Shown here piece after piece: positions 34,661 to 47,600 of a stretch of 64,000 nt of DNA. Made by a program: the position numbers and the translations under genes. Every line of letters begins with the position of its first letter. Position 1 is the first letter of the stretch. This stretch comes from Acanthopleura granulata (lineage: Eukaryota > Mollusca > Polyplacophora > Chitonida > Chitonidae), in contig JABBOT010000002.1 of NCBI GenBank assembly GCA_016165875.1, positions 24,752,265-24,816,264 of the forward strand, in the 5' to 3' direction. The notes under the pieces are model-generated. The model saw only the letters and a list, made by a program, of their open reading frames with translations. It was not told the origin of the DNA and ran no database searches.

Positions 34661-34990
34661 GAATTTTATATCGATAGATCAGTGTATGGTTCATGAAACA
34701 TTGATTAAAGAGACGGGTTCATCAGTATTTACACACCATTATCCATCTATCACGTTGTCTTCTTAATTATTATAATGTTCAATGCACAATGCTCCTGGCA
34801 AGATGTCGCTACATTCAAATGATATGCTGTCTTTGAACTTCACATCATATAACTCCCATTCACAAATGTAGATTATTCTATGCGGTCACAAGACAACTTC
34901 CATTTCCCAAGCAAATCCACTCGGCTCCAGTTACGCCCAAGGAATTCATCTTAAATCTTCAACAAAGTAAGACATGTACAACACAGGTTT

Positions 34991-35641
34991 TCAAACTGAT
35001 GTGCCCTCTGGAAGTTCCAGCTGGCCGTAAGGTGGCGCCGCCTCCTGGGATCTTGTCGAATATTCATTTCGTGGAGCACCATAGCCTGGGGAGGGAGTTT
35101 GATCCGTGTGAGCGGAAGAATCCCTGCCTGGATCTCTGTAGCCTGGAGAAGGAAAGCTCTGAATTGGGTAATCAGCGCCCCGGGGGCGAACGGGCGCTTC
35201 AGCCTGTCTGCCCAAAACCCGTTCCTGAGGTTGAACATTTGAGGGATACTTGGGTTCTTGATGCCCATACCGGTAGCCTGGCCCGAACCCAAATTCTTCG
35301 CCTTCCTGGTTGTGCTGGGGTGTTCGTGGAGACCTTCCGTCCGGCCCAGGGACGTTTCGGCTTATGGGCAGGTCATGAGGAGATAATGGCGCTCCGTAGT
35401 TCACCGTGTAGTTAGAGTAGCCACTCTGGTCATCCCCGCTCCGGTGAACCGGTTGTCGATTCATATCCAGGGTGTGGTAAGCTGGTGGGCTAAGGTTCTC
35501 GTCGTCGCGATATCCTAACCCCTTTCTGTACCCGTGGCTGTCATCATAACTGTTCCCTCCGTATGCTTTAGAAGTCCGACCGGCGTACCCAGTGGGATCT
35601 ACTGTCCTGGCCTTCGAGGCGTTAGGGGAGTCGTTGTAGCC
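34991..35641 (-). CDS. Gene D exon 17, long cytoplasmic tail and stop
   Basis: Acceptor ttttgcag, phase 0, 216 codons then TGA. Many tyrosines sit in G-Y, R-Y and P-x-Y contexts. '[10 protein letters not shown]' and '[10 protein letters not shown]' combine PPxY or PPY with YxxL. No folded domain is apparent, so it is likely disordered. It shares no clear similarity with the gene B or E last exon. Confidence 0.88.
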   Translation of the reverse strand, partial: GYNDSPNASKARTVDPTGYAGRTSKAYGGNSYDDSHGYRKGLGYRDDENLSPPAYHTLDMNRQPVHRSGDDQSGYSNYTVNYGAPLSPHDLPISRNVPGPDGRSPRTPQHNQEGEEFGFGPGYRYGHQEPKYPSNVQPQERVLGRQAEAPVRPRGADYPIQSFPSPGYRDPGRDSSAHTDQTPSPGYGAPRNEYSTRSQEAAPPYGQLELPEGTSV

Positions 35642-38600
35642 CTGCAAAACATATATGCAGAAATTAGTTCAATAATTCAATACGTCAGATATGAACACGG
35701 ATGCTAGACAGAGTTTATATGATGTATTACGGAACATTAGCATTGAGATACGGAACAATCAGATTCTATAAAAATGGAATCAAACACTGTTATGAGTGCG
35801 TAAGATAAGTCAGTCAAGAGTCCCAACCGAATCCAGTTTAACGTCAGCCGAAAAGTGTCATTTAACGCAAGCATCCAGGTTCCTGTACTATATACATGTT
35901 GGAAGTGTCTTCTAGATTACATTTCAGTTTTATAACTTCCCTTCAACGTATGTTACTTCATTACACGAAAATTTACAGAATATCAGTAACATACTGTTCC
36001 GGTAAGCACTGAGGGATGGCCGGACACCCAGCATTTCTAAGTCCCCCAAAGTCTTTCTTATGGAAGACAAGCACATTATAACATAGAAAGAAAGGATAAT
36101 GGTACTAAGAAAAGGTACATTTTTGTCGAAGATAAAATGAATGATCTGACTTACCATATTGACCATGCCGTTGTCATGGTTATATTCCACAGTGTTGTCC
36201 GATCCCATCCCTGAGTTAGGCCTGTGTGTTGAGGCCTTCAGTAAATTACTCCCTGTAAACAGTCACAAATGGCTATCAATCACCTACACACAGGCGCTGG
36301 AAAATCGACGGTATTCGGGCAAACATGATATGGGTTGACAAATAAGTCAAATAACGGAAAGAATTTGTCCCCGCCTAATTCGACACCAATGCATGTAGGC
36401 CTATACGTGATTAGAGAATATTTATTCCCATGTTCATGCTAAAGTCACTCTCACATTTTCCAGAATAAAAGGATTTCTTCATCGGATTGGTGATGCCTGA
36501 ACAGTATGATTCAAATTTCACATCAGAAGGTTATTTTGTAACCAGGATGTAATTTAGCTGCTATGTAAGAACAATCCTTACTTAGGTCTCTTCGCGCCGC
36601 TGACCATCTTCGAATTCCCACACATAAGGCCACGATGAGAAGTGCGAAAATTATGAGAACAGCTATGACGATCCCGGCAACTGCACCCCCAGATATTCCA
36701 CTAGCTGCAGAGATATGAAACCAGATGAAATCTTGATGTAACTGATAGAAAATTAAATCCAATCTCAAATTTTAATCATAGACGACAAACCACACTTTAG
36801 AACACAAATAAAACGTATGTCAAATTTTCCTTTAGACATTCTACTTGTGAAACTGTATGATATGCCAAACATGTAAACACTCAACCAAGACGCAAATGTA
36901 AAATTAAATCGAACGGTTAGATTGTTTCTTAGCACATGCAGAGTTAAACTAAACCCTCTCCTCCATAAGTGAACAGAATTATGCAGAAGTTCACGAAAAT
37001 AACTTAAAGTAAGCAATTCGTTCATGTCAGAGAATAATTTTAAAGTAAAATTGTATATTTGATTTTATAAAAGACTACAAAAACTCTGTTTGAACTGCAT
37101 AGAAATTTTGATATTCAGAGGCCGCAAATGGAGAGTATCAAAACTATATCCCTTGCAGAAGTTAGAAGTAAGTATTAACCTGGTTGGACAACAGTTCCAC
37201 TGCACACGACACCAATGTCATCAGCATGTGTGCAGTCTTTCATACCGATCAATGGACCGTGTTTGCACTCACGGATGTCATTTTCCTCACCAGTACAGTT
37301 TACCCGATGGAGCCAAATTCGACCTTCACCTCCCGGAAAAATGGAGACAGTTCTGGGCTCAGATCTGAAAATACGTTTAGAACGATATTCCAAATGTGTA
37401 TCTTCCTAAGAACTACAGCCATTTTGTCCGTGAATGAGAGAACATGTCAAGCCACACTGAATAAAACTGCTTTACAAATGCATTATCAAGTATTACGTTG
37501 TAAAAATTGTATCCTATGAAATGATTTCATGGATGAAAGAAGATCGATTTCGAATTTTGCCTAATAATTTGTGCTTTGCTACGTAGGCCTATAACTCACA
37601 TAGGTACACTGATTTGTCGACAGACAACCTTGGCGGCGTTCTTGTCAAAGCCGTCTGCACACACAGTGCCCCACTCCCCGTACATCTTCACCTCCACTCG
37701 CCCCGCCTTGTTCGATCCACCGACAAGGCGAACTTTGTAATTATCCTTCGGTGTCCCTACAGTGATGTGTACATAATACATCATTACCATTATTACCATT
37801 ATTATGTATTATTCATACAACAATAAAGATAGGAAGGTATTAAACGGTGGTTGAGAAACGGGGTTAAGATAACATTAAGATCACATGTAACATAATAATG
37901 GCTTAATAAAGAGAATATGAGATCTTTTGAGGGAAGCAAATAAATGATATAAATGTTCAGGATGGACGGTCAGCATAAACCCATGCATGCCTGTGCCATC
38001 AGTAAGGATAATTTACAAATTTAGACAGACCCACTCCTATCTAAGACAATCTGAGAAGATATATGGTTGAGGTTTCGATATTTCGACATCTATATATGTC
38101 ATCTTTGGAAAATTTTATTTATCATGCATCTTCAGAGATGAAGATGACAAGTGTAACTTTGTCAAAATGTTGAACGTCAACGGTGCGTCTTCTCATTATT
38201 ATTCGGGGCATTTACATGCTGTTGCATTTTGAGATGAATAATGTTGAAAAACGTCCAACTAATATTGCCGACACACATTAGCAGCTAAGAAACCATTAAA
38301 TATCTGCGATTAATCCGTTTAGGCGTTTGTAAAAGCAGTGTTACCGCAGTAGATGTTGAGATCATCTCTGTGCTCGGGGTCACAGGTGATCAGACCCATG
38401 GGGTTGTGGTCACACTGAGCCAAACTGGATTCCTGACCCTTACAGGACAGGCCGCCTAGAAGAACGCTTCCGTCCCCCTTCTCCGTGTAGGACGTCGGAA
38501 TTACCGCAGCAAATGTACTGAAACCACAACCAAACACCAAGCACCTTAATTGAATGGTCAATATGCCTTACAACGTTTAGGGATTGGACGACTCTAATAA

Positions 38601-41600
38601 TCTTACGTATATACACAATGAGATATGACATTCCATCAAGGTGCCTGTTTGTGGACACATCTTAACACTATCCTATATCGCGTTGCGTGCTTTCAGTTAC
38701 AATAATACACAACGAAAAATAATGATAGACATGTTAACTTTTGCTTGCTATTTATTGCAATTCCTTGTCGCACTCGTCTGTTCATCAGGTATGAAATATA
38801 TACCCTGTTGCCCGACAGTTTTAGAGCAGAATCATAAAACCACTGACTTTCGTTTTTTGAGTACGTATAACCCACTCTTCACTGAATCTGCAGGGTTTTG
38901 GCCTTTGCCCTGAATAATACGCTTCTGCCACAAGTCGTGTGTTTAGAGTCATTGTAAAATATTTGCCTGAGTGAATAAAGCGAAAGTGCTCACCTTCCAA
39001 ATCCTAAATGCCTACATGCGACACGAGCTTCTACCACACCAAGTCCGCTTCCACATATTGTCCCCCAATCAGAACCATTATAAACTTCATACAGACCCAT
39101 CTTGTCTTCCCCAGGATGACGGAATAAGATGTTTCTAGTGTCTGAAACGGGAGAGGGAAGTAGTACATATTAATCCTGACTAGGGATGAATGGCAGCCAG
39201 CTCTTCTAAAAATCTTCACCAAAACAGACAAACGCGCTGTGGGCTTATGGAAAGTTCACTTTTGTTCCTTTACATATTTATTCTGTTTTCTTTCTATTAT
39301 AATCTCATAACACTGGTTTTGAGGACGTACATTAGCTGTACATTGTACGTAGCACGAGTACACAGGTTAGACTAAGAGCCGGGTGGTGTCCTGTTCGCCT
39401 GTACTACATGAGTAACTGACATAATGTATGTCTATCAACAGGACGACATGTTGATCAGCGTTTGCTGATTTGTGGACAAAATGATATATGGATTACCTGT
39501 GTATCGATACACCAGTTGCACGGTTAATGTATAGCCATTACACTATCCTTAACGTGGACTGACTCACCAGGTCCGTGGCTAAGTGATGAAAACCATGAGT
39601 GTCCTTGGATAGACCAAACAGTTGTGTGGTTAACTTATAACAGTATATCTACACGTTGAATGACATGCCAGCTTCATGATTGAGTCGTAAAAAACATGCC
39701 TATCGACATCCGTATGTAGAGAGACCGGCTTTATGATTAGCATGTTGATAGGTACGTATACCTGTAGGTCGAATTATGACATACATGTTGATATACCTAC
39801 CTGTTGATTCATACGTCCGCTATACGCCACCCACAATCACATACATGTTGGTATGCCTACCTGTTGATTCATACGTCCGCTATACGCCACCCACACTCAC
39901 GTACATGTTGATATGCCTACCTGTTGATTCATACGTCCGCTATACGCCACCCACACTCACATACATGTTGGCATGCCTATCTGTTCATTCATACGTCCGC
40001 TATACGCCACCCACAACCACATACATGTTAATATGCCTACCTCCTGGTTCACACGTCAGCTGTACGCCACCCACAATACATACATGTTGATATGCCTACC
40101 TCCTGGTTCACACGTCAGCTGTACGCCACCCACAATCACATACATGTTGATATGCCTACCTCCTGGTTCACACGTCAGCTGTACGCCACCCACAATCACA
40201 TACATGTTGATATGCCTACCTCCTGGTTCACACGTCAGCTGTACGCCACCCACAATCACATACATGTTGATATGCCTACCTCCTGGTTCACACTTCAGCT
40301 GTACGCCACCCACAATCACATACATGTTGATATGCCTACCTCCTGGTTCACACGTCAGCTGTACGCCACCCACAATCACATACATGTTGATATGCCTACC
40401 TCCTGGTTCACACGTCAGCTGTACGCCACCGACACTGACATTATTTGCCCTCAGCTCTTCTGGATCCACCCACTGATGGCCACAAGTAAAGAAGCTGTCT
40501 TCTGACCCACGACATGACTTCACTTCCAGAATATCTCCAGAACTCACGTTTACCTGTCTGGAGTTGAATTTTGCCCCAGATCTGAAATACATCGTACAAC
40601 ATGCAATACAGAATTTAACAGCATAACCTATGTTCTACTTAAGCTAGTTCCTGCGTACAATTGCTTATGTCGGTGTTTAATTTCAGGAATCTAGAGAAAA
40701 AATCCTTATACAGCCAGCGGCCATGTAAGAGCAGAATTTTTTATGAGAGACACAGTCGGCCACAGTACAACAGAGACCACTCTTACAGAGATTCCCATAC
40801 TTGCCTTGCTGCCAGTGATGACAAGGTTTATGAACATATTCAGCTTAGATTTTCTTGTTACGTAGGAGTTAAGGCTATTTGACACTGAACCTATTCTGGT
40901 GATCAGTGTACATATAACAATGCGCTATGTCCCTGCAAACAGGCATCCTCGACAAGGTATTCAGGCTGAGTATTAAATCCTCGCTTTTGCTCCTAAATAT
41001 GACAAACATGGCAAAGGGTAACATCATTACGGGCTTAGTTTTGTGATAAAAGATATCATACAATGAGAAAGGCAAGTGTGCTTCTTTATTGTAAACATAT
41101 TTTCATTAATAATAACAAAATATACATTTTGTCCCTTAATAAATTTCACCGACGTGTACATGACGATATAAACCTTAAGACTTCTTGTGTACGCAAATGA
41201 CAATAAGAAAGCTTAAAACAAAAACATGCGCTACCTTGGCAGACCCAGAGCTCTGCAGGCTACGGTTGCTGCCCTCATATTAAAACTACCGTTGTACACC
41301 TCTACCCATCTGTTTTCGTAGGACACTTGCAACCCGTCTTGGCTATCCAAACGGTAGCTTTCTATAAACACAAGAGAGTTATCATATCAGTGATACAGCA
41401 CTTGTTCAGGGTAAAGTAAATATCTGGTCGTAACATCCGAATGTATACTGCTGGATAGAAACAGGAAAACTTCAAATAAACGAGGTCAATAACCAAGTGA
41501 GATCATTCATTTCACACCATCAAAACGATTCTACACTCAGTCAATTCTCTTTGGCAAATTGAAAAAAGTTCATACCGCAAGAAATTGCTACATCATCCAA

Positions 41601-44600
41601 ATGAGTGCAGGGCACTGAAATGGGTTTTCCGCTAAAGTTTTTGCTGCACTCCATGAGGCTTGATTCTGAGCCGCTACAGGATGCGTTAGACATCCATATT
41701 ACTCCGGACGCACTCCCAAACTTGCTGTTGGCGACAACACGTGCGTTTTGGCTGAAAACAGAATGGAGGATAATGTCATTCTAGAACTGTAGAACGGAAG
41801 CTGAAGAACTTTTCAGATATATTAGCGGGAGCGAAAATTGTTTTCGCAATCTGGATGAAGATATACCCATAAAACCGATAAAAGACGTTGCATCAGAATT
41901 TGCTTAGAGAAGCAAGGTTAAAATTTCCTTTTTTATGAGAAAATTTCAGAACCACAACTTCTACAGATTTAGAAGCAATAATGCTGTAAAAGTCTACATA
42001 TTTAGTTGACATGATTACTTTAGGGGGAAAACTTTGGTCCTAGCGGCGTAAACGTCCCACAGGGTATAAAATCACCCACAAGTGAACGTCAGTAGCCTGA
42101 CAATAAAAACATCACAAGGTTCTAGGAAAAAATCTTGCTACAGCTGTGGAGGAAAAGTACTAGGTAGTCGAGTATTTCGTGTTCAGTCCTGGCTGTAGCT
42201 TACGTACTATTGATATCCCAGTGACCTGCACACGACTCTGGCGGCCTCTCTTCCAAAGCCGCCCCTTTTACACACAGTGCCCCACTGGCCTTTGTGATGC
42301 ACTTCCAGGCGGCCACTAGCCAATGACGTACCGTTCATCAGGCGAAACTTTAACTCCCTGGCTGCAAGTTCAGAATAAGTTACGCTGTTGTCAGAGAGGA
42401 AGAGTAGGAAGACAAACACAATCACAACACCTCAAAATTTACTTCAGTAATACAAACCAAGTTTAAATTTCCTTAAACTGAAGGTAAAGGTCCTCCCTCA
42501 TACAACCATTGCATCAACCTAACTCATGTGCAGTTAATTTCTTTATTTCGTATACTGGTATTTATCTCCCAAGACAAGAATTATTCACTTCTGCGGCAGG
42601 GGGTCGGATGTATACCGATGGTGAAAAAGGGAGTGCACGGAGTAAACCGTTACCATCCACAAATGCACCTGGCAAAGCTCCTGACCCCTGGGCCAACTAG
42701 AACCGGATTCGAAACTACAACCTCAGTGTTGAGTTGCCGATCAGGTACCATTCAGCGGGTCGTGACTGTGTTTGACATGCATGGACAAGTATGCTCACTC
42801 AGTCTCATCATTCATCTTTTTTTTAATTTTCACTTCTTCAACGACAATACTTTTGTCTCGTGGTATTTTTATGCTGTGCCCACCTTCTGCACACAGCACG
42901 CCGACATCCCGCCCGACTTTACAGACTGCATCCCCCCAGATGACAGAGGGGCAGTCCTCCAGGCTTTCCTCAGATCCGGTACACCGTAAATCATTCAGTT
43001 TCCAACTGGTTAAAGAATTCTCTATCAACCTCAAGGGACGAGCATCGGACCTGCAATATTACATATTAATTTGACCGCTTCTAACGTGCCACATTCAAAC
43101 ACTACCCTTTTATGATCGAACTTATTGGTGTAGGAAACCCACAGGTGTGTCCGAGGTAGACCGATAGTTGTCAAATTTCTGACGAACTGTCAGTGCAGCT
43201 TTGAACACCGTATGGGTGAAAGAGGACCAGAAGTAACCTGCATATCGTGTTCCTGGCAACTGGAGAGTCCATAACGACATACAATGTTAAATGTCCATTG
43301 AGGACCACTCTTACCTGCATATTTCATGGAGCATCGGAGTGGGTTTGAAAACACGGCACCACTTTACAAGGAATGCTACAGATCTTAAACAACCTAACAC
43401 ACCAAGTAGGTGTGTTTCATTCAACATAAAGACTGAATGGGACGTACATTATGTACCCCTTTGTCAAAACTCTTATATCCCAAAAGAGTCTAATGAGCTT
43501 AGTGGAGTACTTTGTCAATCCTCATTTCACATTAATGGAGACGTATGATATTATTCCATTTAACACATGACAATAACGATCTGGTATTTCATAACAAATA
43601 TAGAAATTGTGTCGGATTCCGGATGATCCATCACGAGTAATTACCATGGCTTCCCCAGTGATTTACAGGCGACTACTGCATCCTGTACTGATAGCCCGTC
43701 AGCGCACACCGTAGACCATGTAGAGTCAATCCTAACCCTCAGTCGGCGATCTTCCGACAGCTGATACTCTGGTGCTGCAGTGGTCATGCAATATCTTCAT
43801 AAACCTCATACAACTTTATCGAAACTATTAAAAATGCTAAAATAATGAAACTTTTCACTTGTACATTTGGACAAAAAGCATAATGTTCAAGATGTGGGAG
43901 TTATGCCGGTATTTAATCGGTTACCAGTTATAATCAGAACAGCCTGTAAAGGTATTGGAAAACAATCTACAAGTGTGCTAATAAACACACTATTCTATCA
44001 TTCTGGATGTGAATTTTACACGGAAGAGTATTGCATCTATAGAAATGAGTTAGAGGACGGGGGACATCAAACAGCAAAACAAAATCCCATAGATTTCTTC
44101 ATCTTTTATTTAGTTGGTAACGTAAATTAGGCAATACTTCAGATTATTTCATATGACCTCACTGTATTTACCCCATATTCCGTCTTTGTTATCCAATACG
44201 TCGGTTAATAAAGGCTAACTTACTTGCTGAAGAACATAACACACTGATTCCTCTAAAGCAGGTTTCGTTTTTCGATGTCCCAATGGTCTTGAAGTCAACA
44301 CAATCTTCAAACCTAGTCTCGTTCCCAAAACAATGGAAGTCAATGGATAGAGATTGAAACTCCCAGAAGGTTTCGTTCCCAACCAGATAGTTATCATACG
44401 GGGTCATCACTGGATGCAATCTAAAACCAGAACAGATTGTAACTTTAAGCCAAATGAATAAGTGAAAACTTCCAGCGGACAGGTTTATTCAGTTAATTAC
44501 AGAATGAATACTTTAAATTAAATACACGATAGGTGAATAATCAATGTTGATGATATTTCTGTAGGTCTTCGTAATGAATAATGAATATGGCCATAATTTC

Positions 44601-47600
44601 ACAGAATTCTTTTTCCAAATGTTCAGAGAAACCATACCGTATTCATTACCTGGCCTTTAAACCGGATAGCCTTTTCGAGTGATGCATCAATACGCATGTG
44701 CAGAACGGGTCACACGTTTGACAAACAAAACCATATGGTCGTTTTCACCTATGCTACATAATCAATATCACAGACTTTGGCGACAACCAACGATTTATCT
44801 AATTTGTAACCTTTCATGTTTATTTATCTACGTTTTCAATTTGAAACTATACTCGACTCCATGTAGAGTAAAACCCTCAGTGAGGTAAAATGAAGACATG
44901 TCGATTTCACCAGTTACGTGTAACAATTTGCCAACTATCACACTTTCGTCGCTGCTCTGGTTTTATTCTCTATGTCGTAGTCTGTTTATATTAAGTACCA
45001 CAAAAACTAATATAAAGCGCATGCAATTTGAAGAATTTACAAGAATGTTGGTTGGCAAAATTTTCTTCGGCCAAGGACGGCCAGAAAAGTTATACAGTAT
45101 AAATATTAGACGAGAACGCCACAAAGACTGCAACGCGGCGATCCATATAATACGGTGATCCATATAACCCGGCGATCCATATAACGCGGTGATCCATATA
45201 ACGCTTTACCCAAGGGCAACCAACGCCTAAAAGACACTAACACACGTCACTTCGACAGCAGCAGATTTACAACCGTGAATGTATAATACGACCGCAAACC
45301 TTGGTTTGTTGAGTCCTCGACACAGCACTTTTGCTTCATGCCAGGTGAAGGCAGGAGATTTGCTGCAGATCACAGAATCCTCGCCTTTGTATCTCAGGCG
45401 TAATAAACCGTCATTGTTCCCGCCGCGCCATAAGCTAAAGGGCTGCCCTGAAACCAAGCACATGTGTACATGAATGTTAAATGTGTGACTGAGACATTGC
45501 TACTGTGTTGATACTACATTCAGTGACGGTCTTCCCTTAGTAATCAACACACTTTCAGGAACTTGTAACAATTCTTAACTTATGTATGTTAAAAAACATT
45601 ATTCCCATGTCCTGAAGTAATTGTGAGGTACAACGGATGGCTATGGCGACACAAAAAGCTGACAGCTCTTTGTGTACAAATACAGCATTCTATTTAGCGT
45701 TACCACCGCCAAAGGAAGTTATGTTTTCACAAACGTTTATTTGTCCGTCATGTTATCCAGGGATTTCTGGATGATACTTAAATTTTGGTGATTTTAAGAA
45801 TCTTATCTTTAAGTATCCAGTTTTTATCTGGATCTGATTTCGGGAAGCCTTTAAACAATTCTTCAGTACTGACAGAGAGTACACAAGAGCACACATGAGA
45901 CAGAGGACTGCAAACTCCGAGTGCCTTCAACAGATTATTTATCTGATAGGTGTTTAACGCCATGTTCGAGAATTTTTACTGATGCAATAGCTGATGACGG
46001 TGAGTGTTATCAGTTAGGAAAGCCGTAGTGATCGGAACCAATCACTGACGAACTTTTTTACGTGTGGTGGAAGACAAACGAAGGCACGGCTGTGCAAATG
46101 GTCTCACGGACGCTGTGGTTGGGAGTCAAACGCTTGACACTGAGCCACGTGCAGCTCCCTGAACATACTAAATAAAGAGTCAATGTATATATTGCTTTAA
46201 GCTTTAAAAGCCATTTCCCTCTCGAATATATAGTTAAATGGGGTGTCCAGCCAGACTCACCACCGTCCAGTTGTTTATGTCTCATATTCTACAACTAGCT
46301 GAAAGACTTTCTCAATAAATTTGCAGCTGAAGCATCAGAAGAAATTAACCTGTCATATACAGATTAAGGACGTAAAGCACAGTTCCTACCAAGAAACAGG
46401 TAAGCAAACTATAGTCACGATTTTGTTTACAAAATCTCTTGTAAACAGTAATTAAAGTAGGCCTTCTGCATGGATTAAACTGTCTTGGACAAGATACAAT
46501 AAAATGCAACTATTTCGAACAGAATGCAACAAAAAAGACCTACAGGAGAGAACAGACCTTACATGGCGTACCTTTAGGTATTGAAAAAAAAAATGTATTA
46601 AAGTATTACGCTGTCGTAATTACGCTTCATTGCAAATAATGTGATAAGAAGGTGACAACGCATGCCAATGGTCACCCCTGATATTATTGTGGCCGTGGCG
46701 TCAGAATAGATTTCAACCATGCGACACCCGCATATGAACTCGCCTGAGGTTCACCATTTTTACGGATGAGGATTTCATGGATTTAAGCAGCACAGTTGGT
46801 GACCTTTGGCATTCAAGGTAGGTAACCTCTGGTAGTCAAGAGTAGATGACCTCAGACTCAAGGGTTGGTGATCACTACCACTCAAAAGCTGGTGACAACG
46901 GGTACATAGACAACATTTGCCACTCAGCGCAACAGACCTATGGTTTGCTTTGATTTGATTTCATTTGATTAGATTTGATTTGATTGGTGTTTTACGCCGT
47001 ACTCAAGAATATTTCATGTATACGCCAGTCACCAGCATTAATAGGGGAGGAAACCGATGACCATCCGCAGGTTGCTGACGGACCCAATAGGCCTAAGAAG
47101 AACATGGTTGATGACCTGACACACGGTATACGCCATCTCGGATCATTGGGAGTTGGTGACCCAGAGCACTCACACTAGCTGACCTCTGACCTCTGACACT
47201 TATGGTAAAGGACCTCTGATAATCGGGGTTAAGAGGCCTGTAATGCTGAGTAGGTCGTCTCAGATGTCTTGAAAGCAGTTGATATGGTTTTAAAGGTTCT
47301 TACCTTCTGTCTGAACAGGTAGGGCAACTAGAAAATAGATCTGTATCAACCAGCCCAGGACTGAAACGTAAGACAAATTTTTCGCTATACAATTACGTGG
47401 AATAGTAGAGTTCGAAAGTTTTTCACACCAGACTCGACTGATTTATATTCCGGGAATCCAGTGTACGATGGTAATTAAAGTGACCATATAACGGGAACGC
47501 ATGTTTATCACCCGCGATCTTACTGAACTATCCATATAGACAGTAGGTGAAATTTTAGCCCTTAATGTTATCTCCCCCCTGTGGTCAGCCAGTATTACAG

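Noticed and set aside
34999..35415. 138-codon plus-strand open frame
   Set aside because: Antisense of the gene D last exon; composition and the continuous minus-strand frame favour the minus strand.
39776..40505. Plus-strand open frames of 104-167 codons over the 60-bp repeat
   Set aside because: Antisense shadows of the repeat; only the minus-strand frame is continuous with an SRCR exon.
42509..42989. 153-codon plus-strand open frame
   Set aside because: It overlaps gene D exon 6 antisense and a repeat-like stretch, with no recognisable domain.
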